Positions 1 to 8,315 of a stretch of DNA of 64,000 nt are shown here, piece by piece (positions within the stretch are counted from its first letter, which is position 1; every line of letters begins with the position of its first letter). Both the position numbers and the translations under genes were made by a program. The stretch comes from Thermus sp. 2.9 (GTDB lineage Bacteria > Deinococcota > Deinococci > Deinococcales > Thermaceae): positions 1-64,000 of the forward strand of contig NZ_JTJB01000031.1 of NCBI RefSeq assembly GCF_000794385.1. Direction: 5' to 3'. The notes under the pieces were generated by a model. The model had not been told where the DNA came from. It searched no databases and saw nothing but the letters and a program-made list of their open reading frames with translations.

Positions 1-615
1 CCCTCTACCCCCTCCTTCTCCCCCTCCTCCACCTCCTGGCCCAGGTCTGGAAGCACCTCCACCAGGCCCAGGCGTATGCCTTGGACACCTTCCCCCTCCC
101 CGCCTGCGAGAACATCCGCGCCCCCCGCTCCCGCCTCTTCCCGGACAAGGCCTACCGCGGCTTCATCCCCAGCAAGCGGGTCTACTTCCACGGCCTCAAG
201 CTCCACCTCCTGGTGGACGACGGGAAGTTCGTCCACGAGGTGAACCTGACCCCGGGGAGCTTCCACGACCTCGCTTCGCTTCTCCTCCTTCCCCTGGACC
301 TTCCCGAGGGGGCGGAGCTCTACCTGGACCGGGGGTACGAGAGCCATCTGTACGAGGACCTCCTCCGGGAGGCCCAGGAGGTTGTTCCCATGGTCATCCG
401 CAGGAGGAACAGCCGGCGGTATCTCCCTTGGATGCAGTACCTGGCCATCGTGGGGCGGAGGGTGGTGGAGACGGTGGGGAGCATGCTCCATCACCTCTTC
501 CCCAGGCGCATCCACGCCGTGACCCAGGAGGGTTTCGTCATCAAAGTTCTCACCTTCGTCCTGGCCCATAACATCAGTCTCCTGACCCAGAAGATGGCTG
601 GGTAGCAACTTGGGT
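1..615 (+). mobile_element. IS982-like element, right part (copy 1, cut by window edge)
   Basis: These 615 bases match positions 33396-34010, the right part of the complete copy at 33120-34010, base for base as far as I compared and without length change. The right terminus reads GGTAGCAACTTGGGT at 601-615, the inverted complement of the left end of the complete copy. The left part lies outside the window. The near-perfect identity suggests recent transposition. Confidence 0.9.
3..605 (+). CDS. IS982-like transposase, C-terminal 200 residues (partial)
   Basis: Partial DDE transposase that enters at the window edge in frame with the 33158-34000 gene. Its C-terminal 174 residues are identical to that copy. 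The three catalytic acids appear as Asp in the ALDTFPLP segment, Asp in YLDRGYES and Glu in RRVVETVGS. The rest of the gene should lie just outside the window, so there is no sign that this copy is broken. Confidence 0.85.
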   Translation, partial: LYPLLLPLLHLLAQVWKHLHQAQAYALDTFPLPACENIRAPRSRLFPDKAYRGFIPSKRVYFHGLKLHLLVDDGKFVHEVNLTPGSFHDLASLLLLPLDLPEGAELYLDRGYESHLYEDLLREAQEVVPMVIRRRNSRRYLPWMQYLAIVGRRVVETVGSMLHHLFPRRIHAVTQEGFVIKVLTFVLAHNISLLTQKMAG

Positions 616-700
616 TATTAATACCTTTTCCCATGGGTGCCTCCCTTCGGGACAAAAGTACCTTACCCAGGTTAGCTAAAAGATGCCTTCGTGTGCTACC

Positions 701-1546
701 TCATAGCTCCACCCCGGCCATCCTGAGAAGCACCCGGCTACGTATGAGGTTGTGAACAAGCAGGATGAGGTTCACCCGGGCCACCAGCCCCCAGTAGGAC
801 CGGGCCTCTATCCGATGAAGCCCCAAAGACCGCACCATCACGCTGAAGCGGGTCTCTATCCAGTTCCGTACCCTTCCCATCCACCCTCTCCACCCCGTCT
901 CCACCACCCTTCCTCCCCTGACCCGATAGGGTGGTGTCTTGACTCCCTGGACCCAACGAAAGCCCCGGTCCCCGAGGACCGCGGGCAGACCGTCCAGCAG
1001 GTCCCTCCCCCAGGTCTCCCGGGCATTACCGGGGAGAATGGCCCAACGAAAGAAGAGACCCCGCTCGTTCATCACTGGCATGAGGACGTAGCCCGCGAAA
1101 GCCCCCAGAGGTCCTACCCCCATCGCGGCCTCGGGAAGAGAGAGGCCGTGGATGCGGTGGCCGTGGGCCAGGGGGATAGGCTTGAGGTCCACCACCTGCA
1201 GGAGGCCTTGTCCCCCAGAGAGCCTCATGGCCAGGTGAGCCAACAACCCCTGGGCCTTCTGAAGGACCCGGTAGAAGCGGGAGAGGTGGGGGAGGGAGGG
1301 GAAGTAGGCCTTGAGGGTGGTCTTGGCGGCCAAGTAGCCTTTGGCGAGGTCTTGGCCTTGCAAAAGGAGAAAGATGGCGAGGGTTAGGAGCTCGGCCAGG
1401 GTAGCCTTCTGGTGCTTTTGCTTTGGGGGGAGCTTGAAGTCCTGAGCTTGCAAGGCCTTGAGTTCGTCATCCACCCAAATGTAGGTAGCCACCAGAAGGG
1501 TTTCCGCGTCAAGATAGTAAAGGGGGTGCTCACGATCTTGCTGCAT
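701..1546 (-). CDS. DDE transposase of insertion sequence A
   Basis: A 281-residue transposase that fills its IS from just inside one terminus to about 40 bp from the other. Catalytic acids are visible as Asp in QVVDLKPIP (about residue 118), Asp in VLGDRGFRW (about 191) and Glu in NWIETRFSV (about 232), followed by a C-terminal helix ending in NLILLVHNLI. The same order and a similar tail occur in the IS982-like transposase elsewhere in the window, but the two proteins are clearly different. It looks intact. I assign it to the IS982/IS5-like group with moderate confidence. Confidence 0.75.
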   Translation of the reverse strand: MQQDREHPLYYLDAETLLVATYIWVDDELKALQAQDFKLPPKQKHQKATLAELLTLAIFLLLQGQDLAKGYLAAKTTLKAYFPSLPHLSRFYRVLQKAQGLLAHLAMRLSGGQGLLQVVDLKPIPLAHGHRIHGLSLPEAAMGVGPLGAFAGYVLMPVMNERGLFFRWAILPGNARETWGRDLLDGLPAVLGDRGFRWVQGVKTPPYRVRGGRVVETGWRGWMGRVRNWIETRFSVMVRSLGLHRIEARSYWGLVARVNLILLVHNLIRSRVLLRMAGVEL

Positions 1547-1593
1547 AGCACCCCCTCTTTTTTCACATCCCGAGGGTCCAGATCAAGTAGCAC

Positions 1594-1599
1594 ACGAAG
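1594..1599. repeat. Target-site duplication of IS B (left)
   Basis: ACGAAG here is repeated at 2914-2919, directly outside the two inverted termini of IS B. It is part of the right inverted repeat of IS A. Confidence 0.75.
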
Positions 1600-2913
1600 C
1601 AGGACTTTACCCACATCTCCGTTTCGTGGTAAATCTCCCCTTGCGGGCGCAGCCCGTATCTGGTACCGGGGGTGATCCATGGACATGCTCAAGGTGGCCG
1701 AGGCCAGGCTCCAGGAGTTCACGGGCCGTTTTGCGAGCGTTTTCCCCCGATAAGCGCCTCCACCGACGGTTTGAAGAGGTGGTGCGGGGCGCCTTGGCCG
1801 CAGGCTCAGCCCGGGTGAGCGAGATGGTGGCCTCGCTCCCTTCTCCCCTCCAGAACCGCTTCCACCAGGCCAAAGCCCTTTACCGCTTCCTGTCCAACCC
1901 ACGGGTGGAGGCAGAAGCCCTCCTTGACCGGGTCTATCAGGAGAGCGCGACTGCCCTGGAGGGTGAGGAGGTTCTGGTCCTCCTGGACCTGAGCCCGGTG
2001 GCCAAGCCCTATGCCCGGGCCCTGGAGGGGATAGCCCGGGTGGGGAAGGATAGGCGGCCCGGGTACGAGCTCCTCACCGCCCTGGGGTTGGACCCCGCGG
2101 GGCGGCTGGCCCTGGGGTACGCCCACCTGGTGGCCTACGGGGAGAGGGGGTTTGCCAGCCTGCCCAAGGAGGTGGAGGGAGCCATTGAGGCGGCCCGGGA
2201 GCGATTGGGGGGCGTGGGCAGGAGGCTGGTGTATGTGGCGGACCGGGGGTTTGACGACCGGAAGGTGTTTGGGCAGGTGCTGGCCCTGGGGGAGGAGTTC
2301 GTGGTGCGGGTCTACCGGGACCGGAAGCTTGGGGAGGGGGGTTCTCTGGCGAAGGTGGCTTCTTCCCTGGCCCTTCCCTGTGGGGAGGAGGTGGAGCTGA
2401 GGGTAGGGGGCAGGTACCAGCGGGTGCGGCTCCACTTCGGATGGAGGGAGGTGGAGGTGGAGGGGAGGCGGCTCCACCTGGTGGTCTGCCGGGTGCCAGC
2501 CCTGGGGCGGCGTGGGGAGTGGTGGCTACTGACCAGCTTGCCGGTGAGGGGGAGGGAGGAGGCGGCGCAGGTGGTGGAGGCGTACCGCAGGCGGTGGGAG
2601 GTGGAGCGGTTCTTCCGGCTTTTGAAGACGGGGCTGGGGCTTGAGACCTTCCAGGTGCGGGGGCTTGCCCGGATCCGGAAGGTGGTGGCGGTTTTGCTGG
2701 GGCTGGCGGTGTTCCTTTGGGAAGTTGAGCGGTTGGGGGATCCGTTCAAGGGGTTTCTTTTGCAGCTCGGGGGCAAGCTGGGGCTGCCCAGCGAGAGGGA
2801 TGGTCCGTACCTGCTCCTGAGGGGCCTGGTTCGCCTGCTCAACTATGAAGTCACCCAAGAACTCTTGAAGCAGGCTAAGGGAGGGCGAGGAAGGAGTTTT
2901 GGGTAAAGCCCTG
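1600..2913 (+). mobile_element. Insertion sequence B (IS4-like), nested in IS A
   Basis: The element is 1314 bp with imperfect inverted termini: CAGGACTTTACCCA at the left and, complemented, CAGGGCTTTACCCA at the right. About 18 of the outer 21 bases match. It is flanked by the 6-bp direct repeat ACGAAG (1594-1599 and 2914-2919), which is also the end of the inverted repeat of IS A. This shows that B inserted into A after A was in place. Confidence 0.8.
1679..2906 (+). CDS. IS4-family transposase of IS B, frame break near 1745
   Basis: DDE transposase of the IS4 family. The signature Y-2-R-3-E-6-K is exact in YRRRWEVERFFRLLK, and upstream acids are Asp in VLLDLSP and Asp in YVADRGFDD. A natural start is ATG at 1679, preceded by GGGGTGATCC. 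That frame reads about 24 residues (MDMLKVAEARLQ...) and stops at TAA near 1751. The rest of the protein continues one base further on, from TTTTCCCCCGAT. Reading through requires a +1 shift or removal of one C from the C5 run. An alternative start at 1626 in the long frame gives an unconvincing N-terminus. It is either a sequence error, a +1 frameshift, or a dead copy. Confidence 0.7.
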
Positions 2914-2919
2914 ACGAAG
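2914..2919. repeat. Target-site duplication of IS B (right)
   Basis: Second copy of ACGAAG, directly after the right terminus of IS B. With the following G it completes the interrupted terminus of IS A. Confidence 0.75.
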
Positions 2920-2946
2920 GGATGTCAATACCCCCTGGCCAAGCGG

Positions 2947-2952
2947 CATAAT
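2947..2952 (+). promoter_or_regulatory. Likely -10 box of mutS, leaderless start
   Basis: CATAAT ends seven bases before the ATG of mutS, the spacing seen at many leaderless Thermus starts in this window. No convincing -35 is seen. The IS island ends at 2920-2924, so sequence upstream of about -35 is IS-derived. Confidence 0.45.
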
Positions 2953-2959
2953 AAGAGGC

Positions 2960-5386
2960 ATGCTCAAGGGCGAAGGCCCTGGCCCACTACCCCCGCTCCT
3001 TCAGCAGTACGTGGAGCTTCGGGACCGCTACCCTGACTACCTCCTCCTCTTCCAGGTGGGGGACTTTTACGAGTGCTTTGGCGAGGACGCGGAGCGCCTG
3101 GCCCGCGCTCTAGGCCTGGTTCTCACCCACAAGACCAGCAAGGACTTCACCACCCCCATGGCGGGCATCCCCATCCGGGCCTTTGACGCCTACGCCGAGC
3201 GCCTCCTAAAGATGGGCTTCCGCCTGGCGGTGGCGGACCAGGTGGAGCCGGCGGAGGAGGCGGAGGGGCTGGTGCGGCGGGAAGTGACCCAGCTTTTAAC
3301 CCCCGGCACCTTGGTGCAGGAAACCCTCCTCCCCAAGGAGGCCAACTACCTGGCGGCCATCGCCACGGGCGACGGGTGGGGCCTAGCCTTTTTGGACGTG
3401 TCCACGGGGGAGTTCAAGGGGACCCTTCTCAGGAGCAAGAGCGCCCTTTACGACGAGCTTTTTCGCCACCGGCCCGCCGAGGTTCTTTTAGCCCCGGAGC
3501 TCCGGGAAAACGAGGCCTTTTTGGCGGAGTTCCGCAAGCGCTTCCCCGTGATGCTCTCCGAGGCCCCCTTTGACCCGGAAGGGGAGGGCCCCTTGGCCCT
3601 AAGGCGGGCTCAGGGAGCGCTTTTGGCCTACGCCCGCTCCACCCAGGGTGGGGCCTTGAGCGTGCGGCCTTTCCGCTATTACGACCCCGGGGCCTTCGTG
3701 CGCCTGCTCGAGGCCACCCTGCGGGCCTTGGAGGTCTTTGAGCCCCTAAGGGGGCAGGACACTCTCTTCGCCGTCTTGGACGAGACGCGGACCGCCCCGG
3801 GCAGGCGGCTACTCCAAAGCTGGCTCCGCCATCCCCTTCTGGAGCGGGGCCCTTTAGAGGCCCGGCTGGACCGGGTGGAGCGCTTCGTGCGGGAGGGGGC
3901 CTTAAGGGAGGGGGTGCGGCGCCTCCTCTTCCGTCTGGCCGATTTGGAGCGGCTCGCCACCCGGCTGGAGCTGGGGCGGGCTGGTCCCCGCGACCTCGCC
4001 GCCCTAAGGCGGAGCCTGGAGATCCTGCCGGAGCTCAAGGCCCTTTTGGGGGAGGAGGCCATCCTGCCCGATCTGGGCGCTTTGCGGGAGGACCTAAAGG
4101 CGGCCTTGGTGGACGAGCCACCTTTAAAGCTTTCCGAGGGAGGGCTCATCCGCGAGGGGTACGACCCGGACCTGGACGCCCTAAAGCGGGCCCACGCCGA
4201 GGGGGTGGCCTACTTTGTGGCCCTGGAGGAGGCGGAGAAGGAGAGGACCGGCATCCCCACCCTCAGGGTGGGCTACAACGCCGTCTTCGGCTACTACCTC
4301 GAGGTCACCCGCCCCTACTACGAACGGGTGCCCAAGGAGTACCGCGCGGTGCAGACGCTCAAGGACCGGCAGCGGTACACCCTGCCGGAGATGAAGGAAA
4401 AGGAAAGGGAGCTTTACCGCCTGGAGGCCCTGATCCGCCGCCGGGAGGAGGAGGTCTTCTTGGCGGTGCGGGAACGGGCCAAGAAGGAGGCGGAGGCCCT
4501 AAGGGAGGCGGCCAGGGTCCTGGCGGAGCTGGACGTCTTCGCCGCCTTGGCCGAGGTGGCGGTGCGCCACGGCTACACCAGGCCCCGCTTCGGGGAGCGG
4601 CTTTGCATCCGGGCGGGGCGCCACCCGGTGGTGGAAAGGCGCACGGAGTTCGTGCCCAACGACCTGGAGATGGCCCACGAGCTCGTCCTGGTCACGGGGC
4701 CCAACATGGCGGGCAAGAGTACCTTCCTCCGCCAGACCGCCCTCATCGCCCTCCTGGCCCAGATGGGGAGCTTCGTGCCGGCGGAGGAGGCGGAGCTCCC
4801 CCTTTTTGACCGCATCCTCACCCGCATTGGGGCCTCCGACGACCTGGCGGGGGGGAAGAGCACCTTCATGGTGGAGATGGAGGAGGTGGCCCTAATCCTG
4901 AAGGAGGCCACCCAGGATAGCCTCGTCCTCCTGGACGAGGTGGGGCGGGGAACGAGCAGCCTGGACGGCCTGGCCATCGCCACCGCCGTCGCAGAGGCCC
5001 TGCACGAAAGGCGGTGCTACGCCCTTTTCGCCACCCACTACTTTGAGCTCACCGCCCTCTCCCTGCCCCGCCTTAAAAACCTTCACGTGGCGGCCAAGGA
5101 GGAGGAGGGGGGGCTCGTCTTCTACCACCAGGTCCTCCCCGGGCCCGCCTCCAAGAGCTATGGGGTGGAGGTGGCCAGGATGGCGGGGCTTCCCGAGGAG
5201 GTGGTGGAGCGGGCCAAGGCCCTCCTCCAGGCCATGGCGGCGCGGCGGGAAGGCGCTTTGGAGGAGGTCTTGGATCGGCTCCTTGCCCTGGACCCCGACC
5301 GCCTCACCCCCCTCGAGGCCCTAAAGCTCCTCGGAGAGCTCAAGGCCTTGGCCCTGGGTGCGCCCTTGGGTAGCATGAAGGGGTGA
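2960..5386 (+). CDS. mutS: DNA mismatch repair ATPase MutS
   Basis: Binds mismatched bases and small loops and, with ATP, recruits MutL to start repair. The mismatch-reading Phe-x-Glu motif is at residues 36-38 in VGDFYECF. The C-terminal ATPase shows Walker A GPNMAGKST near residue 580 and Walker B LVLLDEVGRGTSS near residue 655. At 808 residues it is full length for a Thermus MutS, allowing for a slightly different N-terminus. The ATG at 2960 is chosen because a -10-like box lies seven bases upstream and the N-terminus matches the family from the first residues. mutL follows with overlapping stop and start codons, so the pair is co-transcribed and translationally coupled. The nested IS island ends 36 bp upstream. 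Confidence 0.97.
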   Translation: MLKGEGPGPLPPLLQQYVELRDRYPDYLLLFQVGDFYECFGEDAERLARALGLVLTHKTSKDFTTPMAGIPIRAFDAYAERLLKMGFRLAVADQVEPAEEAEGLVRREVTQLLTPGTLVQETLLPKEANYLAAIATGDGWGLAFLDVSTGEFKGTLLRSKSALYDELFRHRPAEVLLAPELRENEAFLAEFRKRFPVMLSEAPFDPEGEGPLALRRAQGALLAYARSTQGGALSVRPFRYYDPGAFVRLLEATLRALEVFEPLRGQDTLFAVLDETRTAPGRRLLQSWLRHPLLERGPLEARLDRVERFVREGALREGVRRLLFRLADLERLATRLELGRAGPRDLAALRRSLEILPELKALLGEEAILPDLGALREDLKAALVDEPPLKLSEGGLIREGYDPDLDALKRAHAEGVAYFVALEEAEKERTGIPTLRVGYNAVFGYYLEVTRPYYERVPKEYRAVQTLKDRQRYTLPEMKEKERELYRLEALIRRREEEVFLAVRERAKKEAEALREAARVLAELDVFAALAEVAVRHGYTRPRFGERLCIRAGRHPVVERRTEFVPNDLEMAHELVLVTGPNMAGKSTFLRQTALIALLAQMGSFVPAEEAELPLFDRILTRIGASDDLAGGKSTFMVEMEEVALILKEATQDSLVLLDEVGRGTSSLDGLAIATAVAEALHERRCYALFATHYFELTALSLPRLKNLHVAAKEEEGGLVFYHQVLPGPASKSYGVEVARMAGLPEEVVERAKALLQAMAARREGALEEVLDRLLALDPDRLTPLEALKLLGELKALALGAPLGSMKG

Positions 5387-7011
5387 TCCGCCCCCTGCCG
5401 CCCGAGCTAAAAGGCCTCCTGGCCCGGGGCGAGGTGCTCCTTTCCGTGAAGGACGCGGTGCGGGAGCTTTTGGAAAACGCCCTGGACGCCGGGGCCAAGC
5501 GGGTGAAGGTGGAGCTTTGGGGTGGGGGCTTGGAAAGGCTTGTGGTGGAGGACGACGGGGAGGGCATCCCCTACGAGGAGCTTCCCCTCGCCGTGGAGCC
5601 CTTTGCCACCAGCAAGCTCCAAGACCCAGGGGCCATCCGCACCCTGGGCTTCCGGGGCCAAGCCCTTTACGCCCTGAGGCAGGCCGCCACCCTGCGCCTC
5701 CGCTCCCGGCCCAGGGGACAGCTTGGGGGCGGGCTTCTCCTCGCCCGGGGGGAGGGGGTGGCGGTGCGGCCCGTCCCGGCGCCCCCCGGCACCCGGGTGG
5801 AGGTGGTGGGCCTCTTTGCGGGAGAGGGGCGGGACCCAGCACGGGAGGCGCGGGAGGTCCAGGTCCTTCTCAAGCGCTACCTCCTCCACCACCCCCACTT
5901 GGTCCTGGCCCTTTTCGTGGAGGGGGAGGCCAGGCTCCTCTTCCCGGGGGCGGGGCTTAAGGAGGCGGCCCGCCTGGCCTTTGGCCGGGTGATGGCGGAA
6001 AGGCTTTTCCCCCTGGAGAAGCGGGCCCGGGAGATGGCCCTCTGGGGGCTGCTTTCCGGGCCCCAGGCCTCCCGCACTCGGGAGGACGCCCTCTTCCTTG
6101 CGGTGAACGGCCGCCCCGTGGCCTTTCCCCCGGGGCTTTTGAAGGCGGTGCGCCGGGCCTACAAGGAACTCCTTCCTGAAGGGCACTACCCCGTGGGCGT
6201 GCTCAACCTCACCCTGCCGCCTGGCCTTTACCGCCTGCGCCTGGACGCAAGAAAGGAGGAGGTGGCCTTAAGCCCTGAGGTGGAGGCCTTCCTGGAGGAG
6301 GCCATCCGGGAGGCTTTGGCGGGGAAAAACTTGGCCCGGCTTCTCCCCGAGCCCAAGCCCCTCGCTCCCCTTACCCCCCCCACGCCCTCCGGGCTGCCTC
6401 GGCTTCGCTATTTGGGGCAGTTCCGGGACAGCTACCTCCTGGCGGAGGGAGGGGACACCCTTTACGTGGTGGACCAGCACGCCGCCCACGAGCGCATCCT
6501 TTACGAGGACTTCTTGCGCCGCTTGGCAGAGGAGGGCCTCGCCCCCTTGCCCTACCCGGTGCTGGTGGAGCTCACCCCGGAGGAGGCCCTCCTCCTGCCC
6601 GAGGCGGAGGGGCTCTTCACCTTTGAGCCTTTTGGGCCGCAAAGGGTGCGCCTCCTGCGGGCGCCATCCTTCCTCCATCCCTACCCCCTCCTCCTCCCCG
6701 AGGTCTTCCGCGAGGCCTTGCGGGGGGAAGGAAGGAGCTTAAAGGGCCTCTTGGCCCGCTTGGCCTGCCTTCCCGCCATCAAGGCGGGCCACCCCTTGGG
6801 CCGGGTTCAGGGGCAAGCCCTTTTGGACGCCCTCCTCGCCTGCGAAACCCCTTGGGTCTGCCCCCACGGGCGGCCCCTGATCCTGGCCCTCAAGGAAGAG
6901 GAGCTCCTCCGCCGCTTTGGCCGCCGCTCGGGGGCGAGGGGAGGAGAAGAAGCCCGTCCTCATCCGCCACCAGATAGCTTCCCGGAAGCACCGTCCCCCA
7001 AGGAAGGCTAA
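5383..7011 (+). CDS. mutL: DNA mismatch repair protein MutL (endonuclease type)
   Basis: Couples MutS mismatch recognition to downstream repair. The N-terminal GHKL ATPase shows ENALDAGA, DDGEGIP and LGFRGQAL. The C-terminal domain carries the metal-binding endonuclease motif DQHAAHERILYE, with supporting ACLPAIKAGHPL and CPHGRP, so this is the nicking MutL found in bacteria without MutH. It starts at GTG 5383, overlapping the mutS stop by four bases. The last 39 residues after LLRRFGRR are low-complexity and overlap rraA on the opposite strand by 122 bp. This tail is unlikely to be conserved. Confidence 0.95.
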   Translation: MIRPLPPELKGLLARGEVLLSVKDAVRELLENALDAGAKRVKVELWGGGLERLVVEDDGEGIPYEELPLAVEPFATSKLQDPGAIRTLGFRGQALYALRQAATLRLRSRPRGQLGGGLLLARGEGVAVRPVPAPPGTRVEVVGLFAGEGRDPAREAREVQVLLKRYLLHHPHLVLALFVEGEARLLFPGAGLKEAARLAFGRVMAERLFPLEKRAREMALWGLLSGPQASRTREDALFLAVNGRPVAFPPGLLKAVRRAYKELLPEGHYPVGVLNLTLPPGLYRLRLDARKEEVALSPEVEAFLEEAIREALAGKNLARLLPEPKPLAPLTPPTPSGLPRLRYLGQFRDSYLLAEGGDTLYVVDQHAAHERILYEDFLRRLAEEGLAPLPYPVLVELTPEEALLLPEAEGLFTFEPFGPQRVRLLRAPSFLHPYPLLLPEVFREALRGEGRSLKGLLARLACLPAIKAGHPLGRVQGQALLDALLACETPWVCPHGRPLILALKEEELLRRFGRRSGARGGEEARPHPPPDSFPEAPSPKEG

Positions 7012-7396
7012 GGGGCACGTCCACCTCGCCCTTGCCTTCCTTGGCGCTCTTCTTGGGGGTGGCGGCCAAGGCCAAGACGCCTAGGGGGAGGGCGGCGAGC
7101 TCGGCGGTGTCCCGCACCGCCCCGTGGACCACCACCCCGGCCCAGCCCCGTTCCCAGGCGAGCCGGGCCAGGTTGCCCCCCAAAAGGGCGGTGCGCAGGG
7201 AACCTCCCCCGTCCACGAAGAGCACCTCTCCCCCGCCTTCCTCCAGGATCTGGCGCACCAGGGCGTTGTCCTCGAGGACCTTTAGGGTCCGCACCCGGCC
7301 AGCAAAGCGCCGCTTCCCGCCGAAGGCCTGGTAGACCATGGGAACCGCCACCGCCTCGGGGTGGAGGTCGGAAAGGTCCGTGGTGGAAAGCTCCAT
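6890..7396 (-). CDS. rraA: RraA-family protein (RNase E regulator / HMG aldolase fold)
   Basis: 168-residue RraA-like protein, a family that includes inhibitors of RNase E and 4-hydroxy-4-methyl-2-oxoglutarate aldolases. Diagnostic segments are LFVDGGGSLRTALLGGN, GWAGVVVHGAVRD and YLVADEDGLLLLP. The ATG at 7396 is selected because the family N-terminus begins there and a TACTAT -10 box ends six bases upstream. It is divergent from purU with only 18 bp between starts. Its C-terminal tail after LLLLPSPP overlaps the mutL tail. The actual activity in Thermus is not deducible from sequence alone. Confidence 0.88.
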   Translation of the reverse strand: MELSTTDLSDLHPEAVAVPMVYQAFGGKRRFAGRVRTLKVLEDNALVRQILEEGGGEVLFVDGGGSLRTALLGGNLARLAWERGWAGVVVHGAVRDTAELAALPLGVLALAATPKKSAKEGKGEVDVPLSLPWGTVLPGSYLVADEDGLLLLPSPPSGGQSGGGAPLP

Positions 7397-7414
7397 GGGG
7401 ATATAGTAGCCGGC
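7397..7414. promoter_or_regulatory. 18-bp divergent leaderless promoter pair rraA/purU
   Basis: TATAGT at 7402-7407 lies seven bases before the purU ATG. The complement of 7403-7408, TACTAT, lies six bases before the rraA ATG. The two -10 boxes are therefore the same base pairs read on opposite strands, so polymerase cannot occupy both promoters together. Both transcripts would start at or next to the start codon. Confidence 0.6.
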
Positions 7415-8269
7415 ATGGAGGCCAGGCTCCTCATCACCTGCCCCGACCGGCCCGGCATCGTGGCGGCGGTTTCCAGCTTCCTCTACGCCCATGGGGCCAA
7501 CATCACGGATTTGCAGCAGCACTCCACCGACCCCGAAGGGGGCACCTTCTTCATGCGCCTCGCCTTCGCCACCCCCCACCTGGACCTCTCCCGCCCCGCC
7601 TTGGAGCGGGCCTTCCAGGAGGTGGTGGCGGAGCGCTTCGGCATGCGTTGGCGCATCGCCTACGCCTCGGAGCGGAAGAAGGCAGCCATTCTGGTTTCCA
7701 AGCCCGCCCACGCCCTTTTGGAACTCCTTTGGCGCTACCGGGTGAGGGAGCTTCCCATGGACCTGCGCCTGGTGATCTCCAACCACCCCGACCACCGGGA
7801 GGAGGTGGAGCGCTTCGGCATTCCCTACCACCATGTGCCCGTGGAGCCGGGCGGGAAGGAGGCGGCGGAAGACCGGATCCTTGCCCTTTTGGAAGGGGAA
7901 GGGGTGGAGCTCGTGATCCTCGCCCGCTACATGCAAGTCCTCTCGCCCCGCTTTGTGGAGCGCTACCCCATGGGGATCATCAACATCCACCACTCCTTCC
8001 TGCCCGCCTTTGCCGGGGCCAACCCCTACCGCCAGGCTTATGAACGGGGGGTGAAGCTCATCGGGGCCACGGCCCACTACGTCACGGAGGAGCTGGACGC
8101 CGGGCCCATCATTGAGCAGGACGTGGTGCGGGTCTCCCACCGCCACTCCGTGGCGGAGATGCGGCGGCTTGGCCAGGAGCTGGAGCGCACGGTCCTGGCT
8201 CGGGCGGTGCGCTGGCACCTGGAGGACCGGATCATCGTCCACGGCAACAAGACGGTGGTCTTCGTCTAA
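7415..8269 (+). CDS. purU: Formyltetrahydrofolate deformylase PurU
   Basis: Hydrolyses 10-formyl-THF to formate and THF, balancing one-carbon pools and supplying formate for purine synthesis. The N-terminal ACT domain (residues 1-85) begins LLITCPDRPGIVAAV. The C-terminal formyltransferase-like domain has ISNHPDHREEVERFGIPYHHVP, the catalytic segment NIHHSFLPAFAGANPY and EELDAGPIIEQDV. It is 284 residues, normal for PurU. The start at ATG 7415 rather than upstream 7361 follows from the family N-terminus and the -10 box directly upstream. Confidence 0.95.
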   Translation: MEARLLITCPDRPGIVAAVSSFLYAHGANITDLQQHSTDPEGGTFFMRLAFATPHLDLSRPALERAFQEVVAERFGMRWRIAYASERKKAAILVSKPAHALLELLWRYRVRELPMDLRLVISNHPDHREEVERFGIPYHHVPVEPGGKEAAEDRILALLEGEGVELVILARYMQVLSPRFVERYPMGIINIHHSFLPAFAGANPYRQAYERGVKLIGATAHYVTEELDAGPIIEQDVVRVSHRHSVAEMRRLGQELERTVLARAVRWHLEDRIIVHGNKTVVFV

Positions 8270-8315
8270 TCGCCTCCTAACCGGGGGGGCGTAGGGTGGA
8301 AGGAGGAGGTGAGGC

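Larger units (their letters stand above)
686..2920 (-). mobile_element. Insertion sequence A (IS982/IS5-like), interrupted by IS B
   Basis: The left terminus is CCTTCGTGTGCTAC at 686-699. The matching right terminus GTAGCACACGAAG lies at 1587-1599, and its last G is now at 2920 because another IS inserted inside the terminus. Removing 1600-2919 restores a 14-bp perfect inverted repeat flanked by the 4-bp direct repeat GATG (682-685 and 2921-2924). The element without its guest is about 915 bp and carries one transposase gene. Family assignment rests on the transposase layout only. Confidence 0.7.
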
